From Microthrixaceae bacterium (lineage in GTDB: Bacteria; Actinomycetota; Acidimicrobiia; Acidimicrobiales; Acidimicrobilacustridaceae): DNA of 5,248 bases. The stretch covers positions 1 through 5,248 of the forward strand of contig CANGMY010000123.1 in assembly GCA_947455015.1 (NCBI GenBank), read 5' to 3'. Both the position numbers and the translations under genes were made by a program. Shown piece after piece: positions 1 to 5,221 of this stretch. Within the stretch, counting starts at the first letter, position 1. Every line of letters starts with the position of its first letter. The notes under the pieces are model-generated. The model was not told where the DNA came from, did no database searches, and saw nothing but the letters and a program-made list of their open reading frames with translations.

Positions 1-1
1 G

Positions 2-961
2 ACTGGTCCGAACATCGCTGTGTTCTGTGAATACGATGCGCTCCCTGGTATCGGACACGCGTGCGGACACAACATCATTGCCGCGGCAGGTCTCGGTGCG
101 GCAGTGGGCGCAGCTGCTGTCGCAGACGCAGTCGGCGGTCGCGTATCTGTGCTCGGTTCACCCGCGGAAGAAGGCGGCGGCGGCAAGGTGTTCATGATCG
201 ATCGGGGCGCACTCGACGGTGTGGATGCAGCGATGATGATTCATCCTGCCGATGTCGATCTTCGATGGATGACGACGATCGCCGTTCAACAGATTCAAGT
301 GACGTGGCATGGAGAAGCAGCGCACGCCGCAGCACATCCATGGGATGGTCGCAATGCACTTGACGCGGCGGTCTTGGGCTACATGAACGTTGCTGCGCTT
401 CGTCAGCACATCCGCCCAGAAGAGCGAGTACACGGTGTCTTCACCGATGGGGGAGATAAGCCGAACATCGTTCCCGCTACTGCCGCTATGCACTGGTTCA
501 TCCGAGCGGCAAACCCCGAACGGCTCGAAGCGCTGAAGCCACGAGTACTCGCAGCGTTGACCGCTGGAGCAGCGGCGACTGGCTGCACTGTCAGCTACGA
601 ATGGCTTGAGCCGGCGTATGCCGATCTGCTTCGTAACCCCGCATTCGAAGACCTCTACGCAACCAATAGTTCTTCGCTCGGGCGTCTCGTCGCTGAACCC
701 GGTGAAGCCGGCGCAGTTGTGGGATCCACCGACATGGGCAACGTGAGTTACGTGGTGCCCTCGATTCATCCAATGGTCTCGGTGGCACCGCGTGGTGTCG
801 GCATCCACACAGCCGGGTTCGCGGACTATGCCGCATCGCCAAGCGGAGACGCCGGCGTTCTCGACGGCGCCAAGGCCATGGCGATGACAATCATCGACCT
901 TTGGACCTCTCCCACAGCACTCGAATCAGTTGCCAGCGCGTTCGCTGCCACGAAGCGGTGA
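2..961 (+). CDS. M20D-type amidohydrolase / metallopeptidase, 5' end missing (PM20D2/AbgB-like)
   Basis: This is a zinc (or other divalent metal) hydrolase that cleaves an amide bond, probably of an N-acyl amino acid or a small dipeptide-like substrate in the cytoplasm; the substrate cannot be read from sequence. The frame is open to the left edge, so the true start lies outside. About 320 residues are present, against roughly 390-430 usual for the family, so some 80-100 are missing. Numbering from the internal GTG at 20, the visible motifs are EYDALPGIGHACGHN with metal ligands C15 and H17, PAEEGGGGK with E50/E51 (catalytic base and ligand), H75 in MMIHP, the lid/dimerisation motif GEAAHAAAHPW, GGDKPNIVP, GSTDMGNVSYVVPSIHP and the last ligand H263 in GIHTAGF. 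All expected metal ligands are therefore present. In most relatives I remember, the last motif reads HTPEF; here it is HTAGF. The stop lies 58 nt before the next gene. M20D assignment is firm; the PM20D2-like subgroup is from memory of family motifs. Confidence 0.9.
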   Translation, partial: TGPNIAVFCEYDALPGIGHACGHNIIAAAGLGAAVGAAAVADAVGGRVSVLGSPAEEGGGGKVFMIDRGALDGVDAAMMIHPADVDLRWMTTIAVQQIQVTWHGEAAHAAAHPWDGRNALDAAVLGYMNVAALRQHIRPEERVHGVFTDGGDKPNIVPATAAMHWFIRAANPERLEALKPRVLAALTAGAAATGCTVSYEWLEPAYADLLRNPAFEDLYATNSSSLGRLVAEPGEAGAVVGSTDMGNVSYVVPSIHPMVSVAPRGVGIHTAGFADYAASPSGDAGVLDGAKAMAMTIIDLWTSPTALESVASAFAATKR

Positions 962-986
962 CCGACAACCGACGGGCCATCCGCGG

Positions 987-1020
987 CGGCGGGCGGTAAA
1001 GGCCGTACGCTCGCCCGCCG
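987..1020 (+). other. GC-rich hairpin between the M20 and ThyX-like genes, touching the GTG start
   Basis: A perfect 9-bp inverted repeat pairs CGGCGGGCG (987-995) with CGCCCGCCG (1012-1020) around a 16-nt loop. The last paired base is the G of the GTG start at 1020. There is no T-run after the stem, so it is not a classical intrinsic terminator for the upstream gene. In RNA it could sequester the start region of the ThyX-like gene if transcription reads through from upstream, or it could simply reflect high local GC. The inverted repeat is directly visible; a function is inference. Confidence 0.5.
1006..1011 (+). promoter_or_regulatory. Possible -10 hexamer (TACGCT) for a near-leaderless ThyX-like transcript
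   Basis: TACGCT fits the actinobacterial TANNNT -10 pattern and ends 8 nt before the GTG at 1020, so transcription would begin at or within about 2 nt of the start codon. No -35 element is recognisable, and no ribosome binding site sits at normal distance from this GTG (an AAAGG at 998-1002 is too far upstream). The same hexamer occurs 6 nt before the ATG at 5222. Such short matches are common by chance. Confidence 0.3.
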
Positions 1021-2627
1021 TGAGCGTCTACGTCGCAGAAGAATTCAGCCCAGAAGAGGCAGATGTTCTCCGTCGCTATTTCACGAACCTCTACGGGCCG
1101 GTTTTTGCACTCGTAAATCTCCCCGAGGTCGTGAAGGGCGCGTTGTTCGCTCGCTACTCTCGGTCGCCGAAAAGCCTCCGTCGGCTGTTTCTCGACGAGT
1201 TTGTTGGCGAGCTCGACATCAGTGGCGACGACTCCATCGACGCCACAATTGGACTCCGTCGGGCCGAAGAGCTCTACGACAAGGTTTTCTTCGAATACGG
1301 CGACGACTCGGTTGCGCAGCTCGGTGGCGTCCACCTTGCCTGCGAACAGGCCTCCAACCTTCTGACAAAGGTTCTCGAGTGGGGTCGTTTGATGGCGTAC
1401 CTCGAACAATCAACTCGCTACATCTCCTACGACGCTCGTATCGGCGGTCGTTACCGGTTCTACCGTCCGCCGGAGGTTCTGCAGTCGAGCCTGGGTACTC
1501 GTTACGTCGGCGATATGGACCGACTTTTCGACACCTATGCCGAACTGCTTCCCATCGTCATCGATGACATCAAAGAGCGGATCCCGAAAGATCCCTCCGA
1601 TAGCGATTTCGTTTACCGGCAGGCCATTCGGGCAAAGGCGTTCGATTCAATTCGTGGGCTTCTGCCAGCTTCGTCTCTTTCGAACGTTGGCATCTACGGC
1701 ACGGGACAGGGCTACGAGATGCTGCTCCTGCGCATGCGCGCCCATCCGCTGCCCGAGGCTCGCACCTACGCCGATCTGATGCTCACCGAGCTGCGGAAGG
1801 TTGTTCCGTCATTCCTCAAGCGCGTCGATCTCGACGACCGAGGTGTCGCCTGGAGCGACTACATGACCAACAGCCGCGCTGCGATGGACGATATCGCCGG
1901 ACGCCTTTTTGCCGGAGTCGATGACATCGAACCAGCACCGGTTGTGGCCTTGATTGATTTCGACCCCGATGCCGAAATCAAACTCGTCACCGCTGCGCTC
2001 TACCCGCATCTGTCATTGCCGGAACGACAGATCGAGGACCGAGTCCGAGCCATGTCAGTCGAGGAACGGATCGCGGTTCTCACGGCCTACGAGGGCGGTC
2101 GCGATAATCGTCGCCATAAGCCCGGACGCGCACTCGAGCGTCCCTCCTACAGATTCGACATCCTCGCCGATTACGGAGCGTTCCGAGATCTGCAACGCCA
2201 CCGAATGCTCACGATCGATTGGCAGAAGCTCACACCGCTTCATGGGTACACCCGCCCGGCCGCGGTCGACGACGCTGGTGTAGGGCCAATCTTCGACGAA
2301 GCGATGCAGCGTTCTGCGTCGCTCTACGAGGCGCTCGATGAACGCTTCCCCGCAGAGTCTTCCTACGCCGTCTCCTTGGCCTACCGAGTCCGATTCTCGA
2401 TGCAGATGAACGCTCGCGAGGCGATGCACCTCATCGAACTCCGGACCACTCCGCAGGGTCACCCGGCTTACCGAATCGTGGGTCAGGAGATGCACCGATT
2501 GATCGCTGAGCAGGCCGGCCACCATGCCATTGCCTCAATGATGCGGTTCGTCGACCACAGTGCCGAGCCCGAACTCGAACGCCTCCAGGCAGAACGGCGT
2601 GCCGAAAGTCGGCGACTCGGCTCCTGA
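1020..2627 (+). CDS. Double-domain ThyX-like protein (FAD-dependent thymidylate synthase family, tandem duplication)
   Basis: The product is 535 residues from GTG 1020, about twice a canonical ThyX (roughly 220-250). ThyX makes dTMP from dUMP using FAD and methylene-tetrahydrofolate as a homotetramer whose sites are shared between subunits. Two ThyX-like units are visible. The first (about residues 80-265) has GDDS, then W121-GRLMAYLEQSTRY-134, which aligns without gaps to the RHRxxSxNExSxRY signature and keeps E129, S131, R133 and Y134 but not the RHR. It is followed by IRGLLP (R212) and an LLR (R238). The second (about 360-510) has HKPGRALE, then R393-H394-R395, but loses the ExSxR half, and has N464-AREAMHLIELR-475 matching NARSLxxFLxLR. 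The frame also continues upstream to a TTG at 930, but that extension would overlap the M20 gene and is Arg/Pro-rich; the likely conserved N-terminus begins at SVYVAEEF. Long ThyX-like proteins of this type occur in other bacteria as far as I recall, and thymidylate synthase activity is unproven. Confidence 0.85.
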   Translation: MSVYVAEEFSPEEADVLRRYFTNLYGPVFALVNLPEVVKGALFARYSRSPKSLRRLFLDEFVGELDISGDDSIDATIGLRRAEELYDKVFFEYGDDSVAQLGGVHLACEQASNLLTKVLEWGRLMAYLEQSTRYISYDARIGGRYRFYRPPEVLQSSLGTRYVGDMDRLFDTYAELLPIVIDDIKERIPKDPSDSDFVYRQAIRAKAFDSIRGLLPASSLSNVGIYGTGQGYEMLLLRMRAHPLPEARTYADLMLTELRKVVPSFLKRVDLDDRGVAWSDYMTNSRAAMDDIAGRLFAGVDDIEPAPVVALIDFDPDAEIKLVTAALYPHLSLPERQIEDRVRAMSVEERIAVLTAYEGGRDNRRHKPGRALERPSYRFDILADYGAFRDLQRHRMLTIDWQKLTPLHGYTRPAAVDDAGVGPIFDEAMQRSASLYEALDERFPAESSYAVSLAYRVRFSMQMNAREAMHLIELRTTPQGHPAYRIVGQEMHRLIAEQAGHHAIASMMRFVDHSAEPELERLQAERRAESRRLGS

Positions 2628-2643
2628 CCTTACGTGTCGTTTG

Positions 2644-2721
2644 TCACCTTTTGGGGTGAAGTACACGAAAGGCACCAATTTCACCCGCGACTGTGCCTAT
2701 CATCCGCGGCACGAATCACCC
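2644..2721 (+). repeat. TCACC(C) repeat cluster with overlapping inverted repeats upstream of the DUF4193-like gene
   Basis: The 128-bp gap between the ThyX-like and DUF4193-like genes carries TCACC at 2644-2648, TCACCC at 2681-2686 and TCACCC at 2716-2721, spaced 37 and 35 bp, plus one inverted copy GGGTGA at 2654-2659. The inverted copy can pair with the first (TCACC/GGTGA, 6-nt loop) or, better, with the second (GGGTGAA 2654-2660 with TTCACCC 2680-2686, 19-nt loop). This could be a set of protein binding sites or mutually exclusive RNA hairpins. The repeats are visible; their role is inference and short motifs can arise by chance. Confidence 0.35.
2698..2703 (+). promoter_or_regulatory. 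Weak candidate -10 element (TATCAT) for the 2756-4363 gene cluster
   Basis: TATCAT matches the bacterial -10 consensus reasonably. Transcription would start near 2710 and leave a leader of about 46 nt before the ATG at 2756. No good -35 lies 16-18 bp upstream; the sequence there is CCAATT. The gap must hold a promoter if the downstream genes are transcribed independently of the ThyX-like gene, which is not certain. Confidence 0.25.
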
Positions 2722-2739
2722 GGCTGCCGTGTGGCGGCC
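2722..2739 (+). other. Leader hairpin just upstream of the ribosome binding site
   Basis: GGCTGCC (2722-2728) pairs with GGCGGCC (2733-2739) around a GTGT loop, giving 7 bp including one G-U pair. It ends 7 nt before the GAGGA of the following gene. It could influence translation or mRNA stability; with this GC content it may also be incidental. Confidence 0.3.
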
Positions 2740-2746
2740 CTGACCT

Positions 2747-2751
2747 GAGGA
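2747..2751 (+). promoter_or_regulatory. Ribosome binding site of the DUF4193-like gene
   Basis: GAGGA lies 4 nt before the ATG at 2756. It is the clearest Shine-Dalgarno sequence in the window and fixes the start of the following gene. Confidence 0.6.
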
Positions 2752-2755
2752 CTCC

Positions 2756-3385
2756 ATGGCTGACGACCCCATCGACGAAGAATTCGACGAGGAAGAACTC
2801 GACGTCGAACTCGAAGGCGACGACCTCGAGGGCGAACTCGTTGAAGACCTCGAAGAAGTTCTTGCCGACGATGTAGTGCTCGAAGATGAGGACGACGACG
2901 AAGCTGCAGCCGATGCTGCGCTTGCGGCGCGACCAAAGCGAGAAGACGAAGACGACGAGGAAGAAGACCTCAACCCCGACGACGTCGAGGCCGACCTCGA
3001 TGCAATCCTCAAGGATCGAATCGCCGCTGCCGACGATGACGACGAAGAGGACGAAGAAGTCGCACCAGAACCACGCGCACCGGCCGATATCGCCGAAGGT
3101 GTCACGCCAAAGAAGGCGAACGAGTTCATGTGCACCGGGTGCTTCCTTCTCGTCAACCGAGGGCAGTTCGGAGCACCAGGTGCGATGCACTGTCCCGTGG
3201 GCGAAGCCGCGTGTCCCGCAATCGAGCACATCGAATCGGGTGCGCTGGATCGCCAGGTAAAGGCTGCTACCAAGAAGGCACCCGCGAAGAAAGCGCCAGC
3301 GAAGGCTGCGCCAAAGGCACCAGCGAAACCGGAAGCCAAGAAGGCTCCCGCGAAGAAAGCTCCCGCCAAAAAGGCCAAGAGCTGA
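2756..3385 (+). CDS. DUF4193-like four-cysteine protein with acidic head and Lys/Ala/Pro tail
   Basis: The 209-residue product has three parts. Residues 1-115 are dominated by Asp and Glu, broken by a short AAADAALAARPKR stretch and a DVEADLDAILKDRIAA helix. Residues 122-160 form a small core with C126-x2-C129, H145-C146 and C153, in NEFMCTGCFLLVNRGQF followed by HCPVGEAACP. Residues 169-209 are a KKAPAKKAPAK-type basic tail. The core resembles the actinobacterial DUF4193 family (typically about 100 residues, with an acidic head and a CxxCFLVxxRSQ motif), which I recall as a probable zinc ribbon of unknown function; here the second cysteine pair is spaced C-x6-C instead of C-x2-C. The tail resembles histone H1-like nucleic-acid-binding tails. 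There is no signal peptide or membrane segment, so it is probably cytoplasmic. The start is supported by a GAGGA site. The next gene begins 1 nt after the stop. The domain call is moderate and the function is unknown. Confidence 0.8.
   Translation: MADDPIDEEFDEEELDVELEGDDLEGELVEDLEEVLADDVVLEDEDDDEAAADAALAARPKREDEDDEEEDLNPDDVEADLDAILKDRIAAADDDDEEDEEVAPEPRAPADIAEGVTPKKANEFMCTGCFLLVNRGQFGAPGAMHCPVGEAACPAIEHIESGALDRQVKAATKKAPAKKAPAKAAPKAPAKPEAKKAPAKKAPAKKAKS
3272..3379 (+). repeat. Degenerate KAPAK-coding repeats at the end of the DUF4193-like gene
   Basis: Imperfect tandem units such as AAGAAGGCACCCGCG and AAGAAAGCTCCCGCC encode residues 173-208 (KKAPAKKAPAK, AAPKAPAKPEA, then KKAPAKKAPAKKAK). 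The Lys/Ala/Pro periodicity is about five residues, interrupted near PEAKK. Such coding repeats tend to vary in number between strains by slippage or recombination. Confidence 0.75.
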
Positions 3386-3386
3386 C

Positions 3387-3893
3387 ATGGCGTCTTCGAC
3401 GAGCGAGTCCGCCGTCGAGCCGATCGAGCAACTGCTTGATCTCTTCCTCTACGCGCCTATCGGTCTCATCGCAAAAGGTGCTGATGCTCTTCCCGAGTTG
3501 GTTGAACGAGGTCGCACGCAAGCGACGAACGCTCGAGTGATCGGGCAATTCGCACTCGGCGCTTCGAATACCAAGGCCCGCAAGTCGATCGCTGACGCCG
3601 AACAACACCTCCAAGCATTTCTAAAAATCGTTTTGGATTCATCCCGACCTCAGTCGTCGAAGTCCACAGCCGAACACAGCGTGCACGCTCCGGCCGGAGA
3701 GCAGGAAGCTCCTTCAACAGGGCTTGATTCCATTGACGGCATCATTGGCAACTACGACGGGCTCATTGCCGCGCAGGTTCTTCCACTGCTCGCAGGAAAG
3801 TCTGACGATGATCTCGATCGCATCGAATCGTACGAGCGTTCACAACGATCACGTAAGACCGTTCTCAATCGCATCCGTCAGTTGCGGAATTAG
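3387..3893 (+). CDS. Uncharacterised helical protein with a C-terminal YDxLxAxQV...YExxxRxRxTVLxRI module
   Basis: I cannot name this 168-residue protein. The first 80 residues look helical: an amphipathic or hydrophobic start EQLLDLFLYAPIGLIAKGADALPELVERGR, then ARVIGQFALG and a charged helix to about residue 82. Residues 84-112 are a hydrophilic Ser/Glu/Pro-rich linker. Residues 113-168 form a compact module with IIGNYDGLIAAQVLPLLAG, DDDLDRIESYERSQRSRKT and VLNRIRQL. I recall similar modules at the C-termini of small actinobacterial proteins of unknown function. There is no clear transmembrane helix, although the LFLYAPIGLIA segment could contact a membrane. The ATG at 3387 lies 1 nt after the previous stop (TGACATG), which suggests translational coupling and a shared transcript with the DUF4193-like and GNAT genes. 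No strong ribosome binding site is seen. Confidence 0.75.
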   Translation: MASSTSESAVEPIEQLLDLFLYAPIGLIAKGADALPELVERGRTQATNARVIGQFALGASNTKARKSIADAEQHLQAFLKIVLDSSRPQSSKSTAEHSVHAPAGEQEAPSTGLDSIDGIIGNYDGLIAAQVLPLLAGKSDDDLDRIESYERSQRSRKTVLNRIRQLRN

Positions 3894-3895
3894 CG

Positions 3896-4363
3896 GTGTC
3901 GGCGGTTTCACGCCCGGCGGAACTCAGCGATCTGCTCGAGCTTTCTCATCTGCTCGTCGACGCCACAGCCGAGATGGCCACACAACGTGGGGGAGAGGCA
4001 CTTATTGCGTCGTACCGTCGCTCGGTCGCTCCAGCCGAAACCCTCGAACTCGCACTCAATGATCCAAACGCAATGGTTTGGTGCGGAGTGTGGGAGGGCG
4101 CGGTCGTTGGCTATTCGATTGCGACCTCGTCGAAGGAAGGCGATTCCGACATCGTGACGATCACCGATCTCTACACAACGCCAGAAGCACGCGACGTAGG
4201 AATCGGAGAAGTACTTCTCGAGACTGCGATCGCCTGGGCGATTGGAATCGGTGCAGTCGCGATTGATGCGCAGGCCCTACCCGGTGCCCGAGAATCGAAG
4301 AATCTGTATGAACGACTTGGCCTCACCGCTCGGTTGATAACCGTTCGCCGAGACCTGCGTTAA
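3896..4363 (+). CDS. GNAT-family N-acetyltransferase
   Basis: The product of 155 residues fits the usual GNAT length. GNAT enzymes transfer acetyl from acetyl-CoA to an amine of a small molecule or protein. The sequence shows an N-terminal helix pair (PAELSDLLELSHLLVDAT), strands around VWCGVWEGAVVGYSIATSS, motif A at about 88-117 with ITDLYTTPEARDVGIGEVLLETAIAWA, in which R99-D-V-G102-I-G104 fits the acetyl-CoA pyrophosphate loop (Q/RxxGxG/A), and the late motif SKNLYERLGL (134-142). The substrate is not predictable. The GTG start at 3896 lies 2 nt after the preceding stop with only a weak upstream ribosome binding site, so translation is probably coupled. It is the last gene of the rightward cluster and ends 15 nt before the convergent crotonase stop. 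Confidence 0.88.
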   Translation: MSAVSRPAELSDLLELSHLLVDATAEMATQRGGEALIASYRRSVAPAETLELALNDPNAMVWCGVWEGAVVGYSIATSSKEGDSDIVTITDLYTTPEARDVGIGEVLLETAIAWAIGIGAVAIDAQALPGARESKNLYERLGLTARLITVRRDLR

Positions 4364-4366
4364 CGA

Positions 4367-4386
4367 GTCGCTGAAAGATCAGCGAC
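4367..4386. terminator. Hairpin between convergent genes, probable bidirectional terminator
   Basis: GTCGCTGA (4367-4374) and TCAGCGAC (4379-4386) are perfect reverse complements around an AAGA loop. The stem begins 3 nt after the GNAT stop and its right arm includes the crotonase stop codon (minus strand). Neither side has a real T-tract, so efficiency as an intrinsic terminator is uncertain, but the position between two convergent stops strongly suggests a 3'-end role. Confidence 0.6.
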
Positions 4387-5155
4387 CCTTCCACTGCGGC
4401 GCACGCTTCTCGATGAAGGCTGTGAGTCCTTCGGTGGTGTCTTCAGAGGAAAGCACCCGACCGAAAGCTGCAGCAGTGTTCTTGTTGATCGTGGCTTCGT
4501 CGTCCCAGTCTGCAGCGATGACGAGGGCACGGCTTTCCCAAACGGCAAGCGGTGCGTTCGCGGCGATGGCATTCGCCAGCTCCATTGCGCCTTCGAGGGC
4601 TTGGCCATTTTCGGTGATTCGGTTCACGAGACCAAGTTCGTAGGCACGCTTTGCTGTGAGAGGTTCGCCAGTGAGTGCAACCTCAAGGGCAACGTTCTTT
4701 CCCACCAATTTTGGAAGTCGATAGAGACCACCAGCTGCAGCAACGAGGTTGCGCTTTACCTCGGCAAGACCGAACTGTGCTTGCTCGGAGGCAACGATCA
4801 TGTCAGCGGCGAGAGCGATTTCGCAGCCGCCGGCGGTAGCAAGACCATCGATCGCTGCGATGACTGGCTTCGTGCGCGGGAAGGTGGTGAAGCCGCCAAA
4901 GCCGCCCTTGGCAGTGGCGAGTTCGCCAGCACGACCAGCGTTGATCATTTTGAGATCGGCACCGGCACAGAAGACGGGCGACTTGTGTCCCGTTGTATTC
5001 GCAGTAAGGACGCCGACCCAGACATCGGGGTCCGCTTCCATGCGTTCAAGCGCCTCGGTCATCGACTGTGCGACAACATCATTCACCGCATTGCGGGCCT
5101 CGGGGCGGTTAAGAGTGAGTAGTGCGATGTGTCCTTGAACTTCGTATTCGACCAT
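4379..5155 (-). CDS. Enoyl-CoA hydratase/isomerase (crotonase) family protein
   Basis: The complete 258-residue product matches the usual crotonase length (about 255-265). These enzymes hydrate or isomerise enoyl-CoA thioesters in beta-oxidation and related acyl-CoA pathways in the cytoplasm. Visible landmarks are NRPEARNAV (16-24), the oxyanion-hole segment FCAGADLK (62-69), the second oxyanion glycines with the first acid in ATAGGCE (E112), and the second acid in FGLAEVKRNLVAAAGGLYRLP (E132), followed by ALTGEPLTAKRAYELGLVNRI. Both glutamates of true hydratases are present, so hydratase activity is plausible; an isomerase or other crotonase reaction is not excluded, and the acyl chain is not predictable. 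The ATG (complement of 5153-5155) has no Shine-Dalgarno sequence but a TAGTCT hexamer 6 nt upstream, consistent with a leaderless mRNA. It is divergent from the gene starting at 5222, with a palindromic operator-like site between. Confidence 0.95.
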   Translation of the reverse strand: MVEYEVQGHIALLTLNRPEARNAVNDVVAQSMTEALERMEADPDVWVGVLTANTTGHKSPVFCAGADLKMINAGRAGELATAKGGFGGFTTFPRTKPVIAAIDGLATAGGCEIALAADMIVASEQAQFGLAEVKRNLVAAAGGLYRLPKLVGKNVALEVALTGEPLTAKRAYELGLVNRITENGQALEGAMELANAIAANAPLAVWESRALVIAADWDDEATINKNTAAAFGRVLSSEDTTEGLTAFIEKRAPQWKGR

Positions 5156-5161
5156 GACTGA

Positions 5162-5167
5162 AGACTA
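5162..5167 (-). promoter_or_regulatory. Candidate -10 (TAGTCT) of a leaderless crotonase transcript
   Basis: On the minus strand TAGTCT (TANNNT pattern) is followed by 6 nt and then the ATG of the crotonase gene, the spacing expected when transcription starts at the A of ATG. There is no Shine-Dalgarno sequence, in agreement. A -35 is not obvious; its expected position (about 5185-5190) touches the edge of the 22-bp palindrome, so a bound repressor would block it. Confidence 0.45.
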
Positions 5168-5188
5168 GCGAATCGATCGATCACGATC

Positions 5189-5210
5189 AGTTTCGTCACG
5201 TGACGAAACT
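5189..5210. promoter_or_regulatory. Perfect 22-bp palindrome, probable operator of a dimeric regulator
   Basis: The half-site AGTTTCGTCAC (5189-5199) plus G5200 is mirrored exactly by its reverse complement through 5210, centred between 5200 and 5201 on a CACGTG core. It lies in the 66-bp gap between the divergent crotonase (start 5155) and the gene starting at 5222. Full symmetry over 22 bp is very unlikely by chance and is typical of sites for TetR-type dimers that control themselves and a divergent target. The regulator itself is not identifiable here. A short GATC-rich stretch (5172-5188) lies beside it. Confidence 0.75.
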
Positions 5211-5215
5211 ACGCT
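5210..5215 (+). promoter_or_regulatory. Candidate -10 (TACGCT) of a leaderless transcript for the rightward gene
   Basis: TACGCT is followed by 6 nt and the ATG at 5222, so transcription could start on the A of the start codon. The gap between palindrome and ATG (ACGCTGAACCC) has no ribosome binding site. The palindrome fills the spacer upstream of this hexamer, which would suit negative autoregulation. No clear -35 is seen. Confidence 0.4.
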
Positions 5216-5221
5216 GAACCC

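Noticed and set aside
158..808. Minus-strand open frame opposite the M20 gene
   Set aside because: The sense strand encodes unmistakable M20 motifs across the whole span; the antisense translation has no recognisable pattern.
930..1019. N-terminal extension of the ThyX-like protein from a TTG at 930
   Set aside because: It would overlap the M20 gene by 32 nt, uses a weak start, is Arg/Pro-rich and crosses the hairpin. The likely conserved sequence begins just after GTG 1020.
987..1020. Intrinsic terminator for the M20 gene
   Set aside because: The stem is strong but no T-run follows, and the last stem base belongs to the next start codon. Listed as a hairpin only.
2055..2525. Minus-strand open frame opposite the second ThyX-like domain
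   Set aside because: The sense frame contains RHR and NAR motifs; the antisense frame is a shadow.
2641..2646. TTGTCA as a -35 element
   Set aside because: It resembles TTGACA, but no -10 hexamer lies 16-18 bp downstream, and it is too far from the TATCAT at 2698.
2681..3388. Long open frames on the minus strand opposite the DUF4193-like gene (also 2716-3378)
   Set aside because: They are products of the biased GAC/GAA/GAG and AAG/GCC codon use of the sense gene. The translations are low-complexity Ser/Ala/Arg/Phe-rich strings without recognisable domains, while the sense frame has a ribosome binding site and a DUF4193-like core.
4601..5122. Plus-strand open frames opposite the crotonase
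   Set aside because: The crotonase on the minus strand has all family motifs; the plus-strand translations have none.
5171..5188. GATC-rich stretch as an origin or methylation cluster
   Set aside because: Only three GATC sites in a short run; more simply part of an AT-richer promoter spacer.
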